Origin: Gammaproteobacteria bacterium
Lineage (GTDB): Bacteria > Pseudomonadota > Gammaproteobacteria > Steroidobacterales > Steroidobacteraceae
Direction: 5' to 3'
Length of the DNA stretch: 64,000 bases
Assembly: GCA_028293765.1 (NCBI GenBank)
Contig: JAQGOG010000042.1
Location: 1 to 64,000 of the forward strand
A model generated the notes under the pieces. It was not told the DNA's origin and did no database searches. It saw nothing but the letters and a program-made list of their open reading frames with translations. This document shows, one piece after another, positions 53,935 to 63,689 of the stretch (within the stretch, counting starts at the first letter, position 1; every line of letters starts with the position of its first letter). Made by a program: the position numbers and the translations under genes.

Positions 53935-56900
53935 TTATCCCGGGCTCGTCTGCGGCGTGGCGGGCAGAGATTCAGCCGCGGCGCGCTTCGCTCTGTCGTA
54001 CGCGTGGTCGGCGCCCAGCAGGATGTACACCGCCGGCACGATGAACAGCGTGAATAACGTGCCAATCGAGAGTCCCGTGAAGAGCACGATTCCCATGGCA
54101 CGGCGTCCCGCGGCACCGGCACCGGAAGCGATGACCAGTGGCAGTACGCCCAGCACCATCGCAGCGGTCGTCATGAGAATCGGCCTCAGACGCACTGCTG
54201 CCGCTTCCTCGATCGCCTCCAGCTTGGCCTTACCCGCGCGCTGCAACTCGTTCGCGAACTGCACGATGAGAATGCCGTGCTTGCTGATGAGTCCGAGCAG
54301 GGTCACCAGGCCGACCTGGGTGTAGATGTTGAGCGTTGCAAGGCCGATGTTGATGAACAGCAGCGCTCCGAACAACGCCATGGGCACCGACACCAGGATG
54401 ACCGCCGGATCGCGGAAGCTCTCGAACTGTGCCGCCAACGCGAGATACACGATGATGAGCGCGAAGAGGAGCGTGACGACAAAACTTCCGGAGCCGAGGA
54501 TGTATTGCCGCGACTCGCCGGAGTAATCGACCGTATACCCGGACGGCGCCACCTCGTGGAGTGCGTTGCGCAGAAACGCGAGGGCGGTATCCTGCGAGAC
54601 GCCGGGAGCTCCGGCGATGGTGGCCGAATTCAACTGCTGAAAGTGATTGATCGTCTCCGGTACCGTGCTAGTGGAAATGCTCGCCACCGTACGCGCCGGA
54701 ATGAGGCTGCCGTCGCCGGAGCGCAGGTAATAGTCGAGCACCTGCGCCGGGTTGAGGCGATTTTTCTGCAGCACCTGCGGAATGACCTTGTACGAGCGGC
54801 CGGCGATGGAGAAGTAGTTGACGTAGCCGCCGCCCAGCGCCGCCCCGAGGGACGAGCCGACATCCTGCTGCGAGAGTCCCATGTCGGCCACGATGTCGCG
54901 ATCGACATTCAACGTGGCCTGCGGCTTGTCCAGTTTCAGGTCGTTGTCGACGAAAAAGAACATGCCGCTGGCTTTCGCCTTGTCGAGCACCTGGGTCGCG
55001 ACCTCATTCAGGTTTGCGACCGGCTCCGTCGTCGTGATGACGAATTGCAGCGGCAGACCCTGCGAGCCCGGCAGGGACGGAAACTGAAACGCCGCGATCC
55101 GCGCCCCGGCGATGTGATTCCACTTGTCCTGCAGGTACTTCTGCAGCTCATCCGCGGAACGCTTACGCTCGCTCCACGGCTTGAGTAGAACGCCGCCGAA
55201 TCCCTGGTTCACCGACGGCTGGCCGACGATCTGGAATACCGCGTCGTACTCAGGCAGCTCCTTGACGTACGCGAACATCTGGTCCGCGTAGGTTTGCATT
55301 TGCTCGAGGGTGGCATTCGGCGGCCCGATCGTCTGGGCCAGCACCACGCCCTGATCTTCCTGCGGAGCGAGCTCGGAGCTCGACGTGAGAAACAGATAGA
55401 CGGTGCCGCACAACATCAGTGCGCCCAGGGCAACCAGCACCTGCCACGTTTCCAGCCAGCGCGCCAGGACGCGTTGATAGGCGGAGCGCAGACGGCCGAA
55501 CTGCGTGTCGACATAGTGCTGGAACCGGCCTTCGTGCTGGTCCGGATTGAAGATCTTCGAGCACATCATCGGCGAGAGCGTGAGCGCGATGACTCCGGAG
55601 ATCGTGACGGCGCCCGCCAGGGTGAAGGCGAACTGCGTGAACAGGGCGCCGGTCAGACCGCCTTGAAAGCCGATCGGAACGTACGCGGCGACGAGCACGA
55701 TCGTCATGGCGATGATCGGGCCGCCCAGCTCGCGAGCGGCTTGTATCGAGGCCGCGAAAGGACGCATGCCCTCCTTCATGTGCCGATCGACGTTCTCGAC
55801 GACGATAATGGCGTCATCGACGACCAGCCCGATCGCCAGCACGAGGGCCAGCAGCGTGAGCAGGTTGATCGAATAACCCAGCGCGAGCATCAGGAAAAAC
55901 GAGCCCACGAGCGACAGAGGCATCGCCACCACGGGCACGATGACGGCACGCGGGCTGCCGAGGAACAGGAAGATGACGACGGTGACGATGATCAGCGCCT
56001 CGACGAGCGTCTTGATGACCTCTGTGATCGCGGTGTTGATGAACTTGGTCGTGTCGTAAACGACCTTTTGCGTGACGCCCCTGGGTAACTGCTGCTCGAT
56101 TGCCGGCAGCGCGGCGTTGACGCGCTTGACGACGTCGAGCACGTTCGCCCGGGGCGCGGTCTGGATACCTATGAATACCGAACGCTGGCCACTGAAGGCT
56201 ACGCTGAAATCGTAGTTCTCCGCACCCAGCACGACGGTCGCGACGTCATCGAGCCGCACGATGGCACCGTTCTGGTGCCGGATGACGAGGTGCTTGAACT
56301 CGTCGAGAGAATGCACGTCCGTGGAGGCGTTAAGATCGAAGCTCACCGACTGGCCTTTCGTAGTGCCGACCGCGGCGAGGTAATTGTTGGCAGCGAGCGC
56401 CGCGTTGACGTCCGCGGCAGTGACTCCTTGCGCCGCCATGCGGTCCGGGTCCAGCCATGCCCGTAAGGCATATTGCCGCGCGCCGATGACCTCCGCCGTC
56501 TGCACGCCCTCGACCGAATCGAGTTTCGGCTTGACGACCCGCGCCAGGTAATCCGTGACCCCGTTGGCCGGCAACGTGTCGCTGAAATACCCGATGTACA
56601 TCGTATCGGTCGTCTGTCCGATCTGTACCGTGAGCACCGGCTGCTGGGCCTGCGGCGGCAGCTGGTTGCGGACCGACTGGACCTTGGTGTTGATTTCGGT
56701 CAACGCCCGGTTCGAGTCGTAGTTCAGCCGCAGCGTGGCCGTGATGATGGACACACCGGTGCTGCTCGAAGAGGACAGATAGTCGATGCCCTGAGCCTGC
56801 GCGATGGCCTGCTCGAGCGGCTGCGTGATGAAGCCGGCGATCGTGTTGGCGTCCGCGCCGTAATACGTCGTGGAGATCGTGACGGTCGCGTTCTCCGTCT

Positions 56901-57015
56901 CCGGATACTGGCTGATCGGCAACTGAAAAATGGCGCGCAGGCCCAGAACCAGAATCAGCAGGCTCAGAACCGCTGACAGAACCGGGCGTTCGACGAACAG
57001 GTCGGTGAACTTCAT
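53935..57015 (-). CDS. RND multidrug efflux permease, HAE1 family (second system)
   Basis: A 1026-residue proton-driven pump, 12 helices. It starts MKFTDLFVERPVLSAVLSLL and continues with LPISQYPETENATVTISTTY, the helix-4 proton-relay LVLAIGLVVDDAIIVVENVD, IALTLSPMMCSKIF, TNTEPVAN-like porter text, and GLISKHGILIVQFANELQRA near the end. It is clearly distinct from the MdtC-like pump at 40.5 kb and closer to the MexK/VexH-type branch (from memory). ATG 57015 with GGGAG in front; it follows the adaptor gene by 10 bases. Confidence 0.94.
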   Translation of the reverse strand: MKFTDLFVERPVLSAVLSLLILVLGLRAIFQLPISQYPETENATVTISTTYYGADANTIAGFITQPLEQAIAQAQGIDYLSSSSSTGVSIITATLRLNYDSNRALTEINTKVQSVRNQLPPQAQQPVLTVQIGQTTDTMYIGYFSDTLPANGVTDYLARVVKPKLDSVEGVQTAEVIGARQYALRAWLDPDRMAAQGVTAADVNAALAANNYLAAVGTTKGQSVSFDLNASTDVHSLDEFKHLVIRHQNGAIVRLDDVATVVLGAENYDFSVAFSGQRSVFIGIQTAPRANVLDVVKRVNAALPAIEQQLPRGVTQKVVYDTTKFINTAITEVIKTLVEALIIVTVVIFLFLGSPRAVIVPVVAMPLSLVGSFFLMLALGYSINLLTLLALVLAIGLVVDDAIIVVENVDRHMKEGMRPFAASIQAARELGGPIIAMTIVLVAAYVPIGFQGGLTGALFTQFAFTLAGAVTISGVIALTLSPMMCSKIFNPDQHEGRFQHYVDTQFGRLRSAYQRVLARWLETWQVLVALGALMLCGTVYLFLTSSSELAPQEDQGVVLAQTIGPPNATLEQMQTYADQMFAYVKELPEYDAVFQIVGQPSVNQGFGGVLLKPWSERKRSADELQKYLQDKWNHIAGARIAAFQFPSLPGSQGLPLQFVITTTEPVANLNEVATQVLDKAKASGMFFFVDNDLKLDKPQATLNVDRDIVADMGLSQQDVGSSLGAALGGGYVNYFSIAGRSYKVIPQVLQKNRLNPAQVLDYYLRSGDGSLIPARTVASISTSTVPETINHFQQLNSATIAGAPGVSQDTALAFLRNALHEVAPSGYTVDYSGESRQYILGSGSFVVTLLFALIIVYLALAAQFESFRDPAVILVSVPMALFGALLFINIGLATLNIYTQVGLVTLLGLISKHGILIVQFANELQRAGKAKLEAIEEAAAVRLRPILMTTAAMVLGVLPLVIASGAGAAGRRAMGIVLFTGLSIGTLFTLFIVPAVYILLGADHAYDRAKRAAAESLPATPQTSPG

Positions 57016-57025
57016 CGCTCCCGCC

Positions 57026-58177
57026 TCATTGTTCCTGTGGAGCCGGGTTGGGATCGTTGCTGGGCAGCACCTTGTTGTCCACCAGCAGCGGTGTGCCATT
57101 CTTGAGCTTGAGCGAACCGCTCGTCACGACCAGGTCGCCCTCTTTGACGCCGCTCACGACCGCGGCCTGGTCGCCGCGCGTCACGCTCACGGTGACGAAA
57201 GTCTGCTGCGCCACCAACGAGCCGTCCGCCGCCTTCTGCGCCAGGAAGACGGTCGCGCCGTAAGGGTTGTACGTGATCGCGGTCTGCGGCAAGGTCAGAT
57301 GGCGTTGCACGTCGCCTGCCTGAACGGCGACACGGCCGAACATTCCGGGCAACAGCTTGCGCGCGGAGTTGTTCACCGACGCTTCCACCTGGACGTTGCG
57401 GGTGGCGGAGTCGACTCGGGGATCGATCGCCGTGATCTTGCCCTCGAAGGTCTGCCCCGGAAAGGCGTCGGTCGTCACATGGAGGATCTGCCCCACGGAG
57501 ATGCGCGAGAGTTGCTGCTGCGGCAGTCTGAAGTCGACGAAGATCGGATCGATCGACTGCAGCGTCACGACCTTGTCGCCGGGATTGAGATACTGCCCCG
57601 GATTCACGGTGGTGATGCCGAGACGACCGGCAAACGGCGCGCGCAACGTCTTCTTGGCGACGAGCGCGGCCTGCGCCTCCACCTGCGCGCGGCGGTTCTT
57701 GAGATCGGCGGCATCGGAATCGAGCTGCGCCTGGCTGATCGCCTGCGCTTCGAACTGCACTTTGTCGCGTGTGTACGCGGTCTGGGAGAGCTCCGCGGCC
57801 GCCTCCAGAGCGTGCAGCTGCGCGATGTCGGAATCCGCATTCAGCTCGACCAGGACCACGCCGCTTTTGACTTCCTCGCCGGACTGAAACTTCAGGTTAC
57901 GCACCAGGCCCGCGAGCTCGGTGGTGACATCCACGCCGTGCACGGCCCGCAGGCTTCCTACGGATGCAATCTCGGGCTGCCAGTCGGTGAACCCCACCTT
58001 CATGGCGGTCACCGTCTGCGGCGGTGCCGCGTTCTGCGACATGAACTTCTGCATCATGTGCGCCTTGAAGAGATTGAAGCCGACCAGCGCGGCCAGCAGC
58101 AAACCCGCCGAGACCAACACGATGATCAGACGCCGGCGCATCAAGTTCTTCTTTGGCTCTGGCATCACGCTGCTCAC
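57026..58177 (-). CDS. RND efflux periplasmic adaptor (second system)
   Basis: Membrane-fusion protein of 383 residues. From GTG 58177, which overlaps the outer-membrane factor stop (GTGA) and has AAGGTG 8 bases upstream, it opens with a basic-hydrophobic anchor (MRRRLIIVLVSAGLLLAALV). The lipoyl halves are VGSLRAVHGVDVTTELAGLV and APFAGRLGITTVNPGQYLNP. The alpha-hairpin and barrel segments include SIDPIFVDFRLPQQQLSRIS. An ATG at 58165 is an alternative start. Confidence 0.92.
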   Translation of the reverse strand: MSSVMPEPKKNLMRRRLIIVLVSAGLLLAALVGFNLFKAHMMQKFMSQNAAPPQTVTAMKVGFTDWQPEIASVGSLRAVHGVDVTTELAGLVRNLKFQSGEEVKSGVVLVELNADSDIAQLHALEAAAELSQTAYTRDKVQFEAQAISQAQLDSDAADLKNRRAQVEAQAALVAKKTLRAPFAGRLGITTVNPGQYLNPGDKVVTLQSIDPIFVDFRLPQQQLSRISVGQILHVTTDAFPGQTFEGKITAIDPRVDSATRNVQVEASVNNSARKLLPGMFGRVAVQAGDVQRHLTLPQTAITYNPYGATVFLAQKAADGSLVAQQTFVTVSVTRGDQAAVVSGVKEGDLVVTSGSLKLKNGTPLLVDNKVLPSNDPNPAPQEQ

Positions 58178-59682
58178 TGCTTGTTCACCTTGACTTCTTG
58201 ATCCTTGCGATTCCACCAGCCACCGCCGAGCGCCTGAAACAGCGCCGCGGAATCGGCGTACCGCGCGGCCTCGGCCTGCACGCGGAGCTGGCGAGCCTGA
58301 GCATACTGTCGTTGCGCAATCAACAACTGGACGTAGCTGACACCGCCCGCCGCAAACTGCTTCTTCGTGATCTCCAGCGAAGCGGAAGACAGAGACTCCG
58401 CAGCAGCCTCGGCGCGCAGACTCCGTGCATCCGCCTCCAAAGCACGTAGCGTGTCCGCCACGTCCTGCATTGCCGTCAACACCGTCTGACGGTATTGCGC
58501 AGCAGAGTTGTCCAGATCCGCCAGGGCAGCGCGACGCTTCGCGCGCAACTCGCCGCCGTGAAATAGTGGCTGCAGAAGTGAAGCGCCGGCGTTCCACGTC
58601 CCCGTGCCGGAGCCGAACAAGGTGCCCGCGGTAAGGGCATCCGAGCCGATCGATCCCGACAGATTCAGCTGTGGGAACATATTGGCCGTGGCCACGCCCA
58701 CTTGCGCGCTTGCCTGGTGCAACATCGCTTCCGCGGCCTGCACGTCCGGCCGTTGCCGGAGGAGCTTCGCGGGAACACTGACCGGCAGCTCCGCGGGCAG
58801 GGCGAAGTGCTCGAGCTCGAATGTCGGCGTTGTGGTGTCCGGTGTCTGGCCGGAGAGTACCGCGAGCCTGTGTTGGGCCTGCGCGAGAGCCTTTTCCAGC
58901 GCAGGCAGAGTCGCCTGCGTCTGCGCCAGCTGCGAGCTCTGCGCCAGAACGTCGGCGCGGGAAGCGCCTCCCGCATTGAATTGCCGCTGCACGACGTTAA
59001 GCTGGTCCTGCTCACTGCGCACGACGTCAGTCACCGCCTCAATCTGAGCACGCAGCGATGCGACGTTGATGGCGGTCGTAACAACGTTGCCGGTCAACGA
59101 CAGGTTGGCTGCCTCGAGCTCCCACCGTTGGAAAGACGTCTGGGCGCGCAATGCCTCGAGCTGCCGGCGCGACGCGCCGAACAGATCGAGTCGATAGGAG
59201 ACATTCACGGACGCGCTGTACAGCGTGAATTCGCTCGCTCCAATCGACGGCGCACCGAAGGCGGCGCCCGTAGCCTTCTGACGCGTGACGCCCAGGTTCC
59301 CGTCAAGCGCGGGCACGAGCAGAGCTCCGCGCTGTGCCTCGTAACTCGCCTGCGCGGATCGCAGCACAGCCTTGGCGGACTCAATGGTCGGGCTGTCGCG
59401 CAACGATGCCCGCACGAGTCCATCCAAAGCCTCGGACTGGAACAACGTCCACCAGTCCGCCGGAATGTCCCGATCGGACACGAACGTCTGTGCCTTTCCG
59501 GCCAGCCCGGGAGCATCCACCGTAACCTGGGGCTGCTCACCGGGGGTGTAATGCTCCGTCGACGGAGGCGCCGGTGCGTGGAAGTCGGGGCCAACGGCAC
59601 AGGCCGTAAGCGCTACCGAAATCACTACGCAAAACAGGCTGTTGCGCGTCCCAGAGACGCGTCTCGAATCGCTACATTGCAT
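58174..59682 (-). CDS. RND efflux outer-membrane factor (second system)
   Basis: TolC/NodT-type lipoprotein of 502 residues. Lipobox TAC (SVALTACAVGPDF, Cys about 26), then WWTLFQSEALDGLVRASLRD and two OEP repeats with VSYRLDLFGASRRQLEALRA, RQRPDVQAAEAMLHQASAQV and SLLQPLFHGGELRAKRRAAL. First gene of a minus-strand operon of outer-membrane factor, adaptor and pump. No regulator gene adjoins. A small inverted repeat (AGACT/AGTCT, 59771-59787) about 90 bases upstream could be an operator. Confidence 0.91.
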   Translation of the reverse strand: MQCSDSRRVSGTRNSLFCVVISVALTACAVGPDFHAPAPPSTEHYTPGEQPQVTVDAPGLAGKAQTFVSDRDIPADWWTLFQSEALDGLVRASLRDSPTIESAKAVLRSAQASYEAQRGALLVPALDGNLGVTRQKATGAAFGAPSIGASEFTLYSASVNVSYRLDLFGASRRQLEALRAQTSFQRWELEAANLSLTGNVVTTAINVASLRAQIEAVTDVVRSEQDQLNVVQRQFNAGGASRADVLAQSSQLAQTQATLPALEKALAQAQHRLAVLSGQTPDTTTPTFELEHFALPAELPVSVPAKLLRQRPDVQAAEAMLHQASAQVGVATANMFPQLNLSGSIGSDALTAGTLFGSGTGTWNAGASLLQPLFHGGELRAKRRAALADLDNSAAQYRQTVLTAMQDVADTLRALEADARSLRAEAAAESLSSASLEITKKQFAAGGVSYVQLLIAQRQYAQARQLRVQAEAARYADSAALFQALGGGWWNRKDQEVKVNKQ

Positions 59683-60106
59683 ATGGAGACCGTAAACCGC
59701 GGGCGTAGCCGCTGCATCGTCGCAGCGCGTCATACAAAAAACACAATCGGTAACGAGCCCGCAAGGCGCGAGACTTTAACAGAGTCTGCGCTGCTTTCAG
59801 ATCATCGCGCCGTGCTTTTCTGTGTAATTTCGTCGCGCGATAGTCCGAATTCCGCAACAGCCGCGTGGGCGGGACTGCGGTGCCGCACAGCGACCCACGG
59901 TAGTGCAACACCGACACGCAACGCGAGCGCTGCCGTCAGCGCCCGGATATTTCGAGAGAGCCCGTTCATCTCTAAAGAGGTAGGCGGTAAACACTGCGAC
60001 TAGAGTCGGATCCACGCCCCTTGCCCGCGGCCGGGCAGTCCGCCTTGACGTAAGGCACCGCAAAACCATGCAACAGGCGTTAGTTCGCGCGATCCGCTCT
60101 GCCGGA
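59683..60106. other. Gene-free region upstream of the second efflux operon
   Basis: No credible gene in these 424 bases; the open frames on both strands are Arg/Cys-rich and lack ribosome-binding sites. It contains the promoter side of the efflux operon, with a T-rich stretch on the minus strand at about 59728-59745, and the end of the cupin gene's downstream flank. Confidence 0.4.
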
Positions 60107-60583
60107 CTACGGTTTGGGGGCGTTTGACGGGTGCGCGGCCGACGGCAACACCACTGGCCGCGACACTGGCTTGTCCTTGTCTTTCACGATGAACGCCAGG
60201 AATTTCGCGGGCTCCGTCGCGCTGGCATTCGCGGATTGGAGATGGATGTCGTCCGGGCTTTCTGTGAACGTCTGGCCCGGTCCGAGCGTGATCGGATCGT
60301 GACCTGAGACCTGCACTATGAGATGGCCGGCAAGGATGTACCCGAAGACGTCCGCGTCGTGGCGGTGGGGAAGCGATGCGCCGCCCGGCAGATACTCGAC
60401 CGTGAGTGCGACAACTTCCTTGTTGGGAAGTCCGCTCAGATCCTTGCGCAGGAGCGGCGTAGCGCTGGCGCCGTCTTTCGGTGGTTGCGCGTAGGCGCAA
60501 ATTCCTGCAGTGAGTCCGAGAGCGACGAGGGCAATTCCCGTGATCAGTCGCGCACCCGGTACCCGATCGAAATTCTTATTCAT
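60107..60583 (-). CDS. Exported cupin-domain protein
   Basis: A 158-residue protein with a signal peptide (ITGIALVALGLTAGICAYAQ, cleavage about residue 32) and one cupin barrel. The metal motif is PHRHDADVFGYILAGHL, then the second motif region LGPGQTFTESPDDIHLQSAN. Periplasmic cupins of this type often bind a metal and small ligand; enzymatic role unknown. It stands alone between the efflux operon and the aromatic cluster. Confidence 0.85.
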   Translation of the reverse strand: MNKNFDRVPGARLITGIALVALGLTAGICAYAQPPKDGASATPLLRKDLSGLPNKEVVALTVEYLPGGASLPHRHDADVFGYILAGHLIVQVSGHDPITLGPGQTFTESPDDIHLQSANASATEPAKFLAFIVKDKDKPVSRPVVLPSAAHPSNAPKP

Positions 60584-60688
60584 GACGCCTCACTATAATC
60601 GCGCGGTATAACCGCGCGGCTAGGATAGGCCGCTTGGTGCCCCACCCAGGGAGCCACTTTCGACCCATGTCATGGAACCAGTTTTTTC

Positions 60689-60740
60689 CGCTGACCACTA
60701 GTCTTCGAGCAGGTCGAGATCACCTGAAAAGTGGTCAGCG
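60689..60740. repeat. 11-bp perfect inverted repeat, possible insertion-sequence end remnant
   Basis: CGCTGACCACT (60689-60699) is repeated inverted as AGTGGTCAGCG (60730-60740), with 30 bases between containing ATCACCTGAAAAGTGG. The GCTGACCACTTTTCAGGTGA wording (read on the minus strand) reminds me of IS21-family end repeats. No transposase is present. It lies in the gap between cupin and SDR genes. Confidence 0.4.
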
Positions 60741-60831
60741 CAGAATTGGCCTCTCGCGGGATCGCCCAGAAGCTGCGCGACCGCGCATAATCTCGTAACG
60801 TTTGGGTGATCTGCTGGAGGGGGTGTCGCTC

Positions 60832-61662
60832 ATGAAGATTTCCGATCTGTTCAACGTGACGGGCTACGGAGCCATCGTGACCGGCGGCGCAAGCGGGATC
60901 GGCTTGGGCCTCACGGAAGCGCTCGCTTCCAACGGCGCGCGAGTAACGATGCTCGACGTCCATGCCCAGCGGATCGAGACCGAGACGAAGCGACTGCGTG
61001 ACGCGGGGCTCGACGTCCGTGGTCAAACCCTGGATGTCACCGATCACAAGGCGCTCGACGCAGCTTTCGACGAAGCCGTCCGGGTGTACGGCCGGCTCGA
61101 TGTGGTCTGCGCGAATGCCGGAATCGATCCGGGCGCGGGATTCGTCGGCTCCTGGGTGGGAACACAGCGGCCCCGGGTTCCCGAAGGCGCGCTGGAAAAC
61201 TACACCGACGAGCGCTGGAACCGCGTGATCGAGATCAATCTGAACGGCGTGTTCGCCACGGTACGCGCCGCCGCGCGTCACATGAAGCCCCGCAAATCGG
61301 GCCGGATCATCATCACGACCTCCATGGCCGCGACGCATGTCGAACCCGCAATCGGCGCGGCTTACATGAGTGCCAAGGCGGGAGCCGCTCACTTCATGAG
61401 AAGCGTGGCGTTGGAACTCGCGGCGTACAACATTACCGTCAACGCGATTGCGCCGGGCTTTTTCGTGACGAACATCGGCGGCGGCCATGCACAGGATCCG
61501 GCGAAACAAAAAGCCGTAGCCAAGGCGATCCCCATGCACCGTGTGGGTTTTCCCGAGGACATCCAGGGCCTGGCGCTGTTCCTGGCCTCGCCGGGATCCG
61601 GCTACGTGACGGGGCGCGAAATCATCATCGACGGAGGATTGAGCCTGGGAACGGCCGACTGA
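60832..61662 (+). CDS. Short-chain dehydrogenase/reductase
   Basis: Classical SDR of 276 residues that oxidises or reduces an alcohol/ketone with NAD(P). It has the cofactor loop TGGASGIG (17-24), an acidic residue after strand 2 (VTMLDVHAQR) suggesting NAD preference, CANAGIDPG, catalytic Ser in IIITTSMAA, YMSAK (Tyr/Lys), and NAIAPGFFVTNIG. GGAGGGGG precedes the ATG (60832). It is convergent with the MetE-like/LigAB operon, and may oxidise a pathway intermediate (inference). Confidence 0.9.
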   Translation: MKISDLFNVTGYGAIVTGGASGIGLGLTEALASNGARVTMLDVHAQRIETETKRLRDAGLDVRGQTLDVTDHKALDAAFDEAVRVYGRLDVVCANAGIDPGAGFVGSWVGTQRPRVPEGALENYTDERWNRVIEINLNGVFATVRAAARHMKPRKSGRIIITTSMAATHVEPAIGAAYMSAKAGAAHFMRSVALELAAYNITVNAIAPGFFVTNIGGGHAQDPAKQKAVAKAIPMHRVGFPEDIQGLALFLASPGSGYVTGREIIIDGGLSLGTAD

Positions 61663-61692
61663 GCCGTCGCGGCTACGGTCATCTGTGCGCGT

Positions 61693-62784
61693 TCACAGCG
61701 ATCCCCAGACCTCGGTGGCCACCTCCACCACCAACGCCAGCTTGCGCCACTGGTCGTCTTCGGAGAGCTTGTTCCCGTGATGGGTGCTGGCAAAGCCGCA
61801 CTGAGGCGACAGGCACAGGTTGTCCAGTGGCACGAACTTCGCGGCAAGATCGATGCTACGCCTGAGGGCATCCTTGCTTTCGATCTGCCCGACCTTGGTG
61901 GTCACGAGACCGAGCACCACCTTCTTGTTCTTGGGCAACAGGCGCAGCGGCTCGAAGCTGCCCGAACGCTCCGTGTCGAACTCCATGAAAAAACCATCGA
62001 CGTCACAGGAGAACATTGCTTCGGCAATCTCCTCATAGCCGCCCTGGGTCGCCGACGAGCTCTTGAAGTTGCCATGGCAGGTGTGGATCGTAATTGCGAG
62101 ATCCGTCGGCCGATTCTTCAAAGCCGCGTTGATGGTATCGGCATAGCGGCGCGGTAAGGTCCGGGGATCGTCGCCATTGCCACGGCAGCTCTCCCGGAAC
62201 GTCTCGTCGCCGAGATACGCGAACGCAACATCGTCGAGCTGCAGGTATTTGCAGCCAGCGGCGCTGAAAGACGCCAGCGCCTTGCGATAAGTCGCCGCGG
62301 CATCCGCCCAGAACACGTCGATGTCGGGATAGACCTCTTTGGAAATGCCCTTGCGCCCCGCTCGCATGTGCAGCATCGACGGCGACGGAATGGTCTGCTT
62401 CGGCGCCCGTCTGGTCTGCGACTTGAGGAACGTGAAATCGTCGACCATCACCGGCCTGGCATAGTCCAACTTGCCGACGACCGTCGCGATCGGCGGCTGC
62501 TCCTCGGTGCCCACGAATCTGGGGCCGGCGATCGTGGCAATCTCGACACCCTGCAACTGGCGCATGAAGTCGATATGCCAGTAGTCACGGCGGAATTCGC
62601 CATCGGTCACGCCCTGCAGGCCGATGGATTCCTGCCGCGCGACGGCGTCGCGAATGGCGTCGTCCTCGTGCTTCCGGAGCTGCTCTGGGGTGATTTCCTT
62701 ACGCTTGAAGCGGGCGCGCGCATCGGCGAGCGCGGCGGGCCGCAAGAGGCTGCCGACCTGGTCTGCTCGGAAGGGGGGACGCAT
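61693..62784 (-). CDS. Cobalamin-independent methionine synthase-like protein (MetE C-terminal family)
   Basis: A 363-residue protein equivalent to the catalytic half of MetE, similar to the YxjG/YxjH group. It has FRADQVGSLLRPAAL, GLQGVTDGEFRRDYWHIDF, GCKYLQLDDVAFAYL, the zinc-ligand region THTCHGNF-like (seen as ITIHTCHGNFKSS), FFMEFDTERSGSFEPL, and LSPQCGFAS with a further Cys. Zinc-binding His/Cys/Glu/Cys positions are plausibly intact. AGGAG precedes ATG 62784. It is 49 bases after the LigB-like gene in an aromatic operon, so it may handle a methyl or thiol transfer in catabolism rather than methionine synthesis (inference). Confidence 0.85.
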   Translation of the reverse strand: MRPPFRADQVGSLLRPAALADARARFKRKEITPEQLRKHEDDAIRDAVARQESIGLQGVTDGEFRRDYWHIDFMRQLQGVEIATIAGPRFVGTEEQPPIATVVGKLDYARPVMVDDFTFLKSQTRRAPKQTIPSPSMLHMRAGRKGISKEVYPDIDVFWADAAATYRKALASFSAAGCKYLQLDDVAFAYLGDETFRESCRGNGDDPRTLPRRYADTINAALKNRPTDLAITIHTCHGNFKSSSATQGGYEEIAEAMFSCDVDGFFMEFDTERSGSFEPLRLLPKNKKVVLGLVTTKVGQIESKDALRRSIDLAAKFVPLDNLCLSPQCGFASTHHGNKLSEDDQWRKLALVVEVATEVWGSL

Positions 62785-62833
62785 CGTTCGTTCTCCTCTC
62801 ATCTATTGGCTGAAAGTCGCCCGGGGCAGGCGG

Positions 62834-63652
62834 CTACAGGTTCATGACCGCGACCGTGCAGCCGACCGCGAAGATCGGAATCGGCGCGTAGAACCACAAC
62901 TCGCCCGTATGACCTTCCGCCGCGCCGGCTACTGCGATGAAGGTGCGTATTTCCAGACCACCCTGCCCCGCCTCGCGCCAGGTTTCGGCGTCGTCGTAGG
63001 CGAGCAGCTCCTCGCGCCGGTTACCGAGAAACTTGTCGAGGAACTCCCGATCCCAGGGCTCGTTGATCCGACCCGAGTCCGGCGTCGCCGGCCAATGCGA
63101 AATGCCGCCGGTGCCGATCACCGCGATACGCTCGGGCCGGGCGTCGCACGCGCGCTTGAGCGCGCGGCCGAAGTCATAACAGCGCTTCAACGGAATCAGC
63201 GGCGGTCCCTGGCAGTTGATGTTGACGGGGATGATAGGAAGATCGGCCCGCGGCGTGAGGAAATGCAGCGGCACCATGATGCCGTGATCGAACTTCCATT
63301 CCTGCGCGTACGCCAGATCGACGTCGTTCATCATGTCCTGGATGAGCTGCATAGACAGCTCCGGGGCCCCGGGGAAGCGGGCGTGCTTGATCCCGAGCCA
63401 GGCCTCGTCCTCGATCGGCCCCTCGTAGTGATCCCCCATGCCGACACAGAGGGCCGGCATGTTGTTCATGAAGAAGTTCGCGAAGTGTTCCGCGCCGACG
63501 ACTACGAGCACGTCAGGCCGCGCGGCCTCCAGAGCTTGCCGCATGCGATCGTATGCCGAGTAGAACGCATCGCGGACGACCGGGTCGGCGCGGTCCCTCC
63601 GTCCCGTAATTCCCGGGGCATGGCTGCAAACACCCGCGAAGACGAGACTCAT
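62834..63652 (-). CDS. Class III extradiol ring-cleavage dioxygenase, LigB-like catalytic subunit
   Basis: A 272-residue non-haem iron dioxygenase subunit that opens catechol-type rings. LigB landmarks are the N-terminal CSHAPGI (His11), VVVGAEHFANFFMNN, ARFPGAPELSMQLI, FDHGIMVPLHFL (catalytic His), PVNINCQGPPLIPLKRCYDF, and VIGTGGISHWPATPDSG. The GISHWP and DHGIMVP elements match the protocatechuate 4,5-dioxygenase/gallate dioxygenase group. It lies 37 bases after the LigA-like gene. Confidence 0.88.
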   Translation of the reverse strand: MSLVFAGVCSHAPGITGRRDRADPVVRDAFYSAYDRMRQALEAARPDVLVVVGAEHFANFFMNNMPALCVGMGDHYEGPIEDEAWLGIKHARFPGAPELSMQLIQDMMNDVDLAYAQEWKFDHGIMVPLHFLTPRADLPIIPVNINCQGPPLIPLKRCYDFGRALKRACDARPERIAVIGTGGISHWPATPDSGRINEPWDREFLDKFLGNRREELLAYDDAETWREAGQGGLEIRTFIAVAGAAEGHTGELWFYAPIPIFAVGCTVAVMNL

Positions 63653-63689
63653 GAGTCACGCTCCACGCAGGCAAACACCCTGTACAGCG

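Noticed and set aside
58702-60003. 433-codon plus-strand frame over the second outer-membrane factor gene, reaching into the gene-free region
   Set aside because: Mostly antisense to a clear OMF; the part beyond it has no gene-like features.
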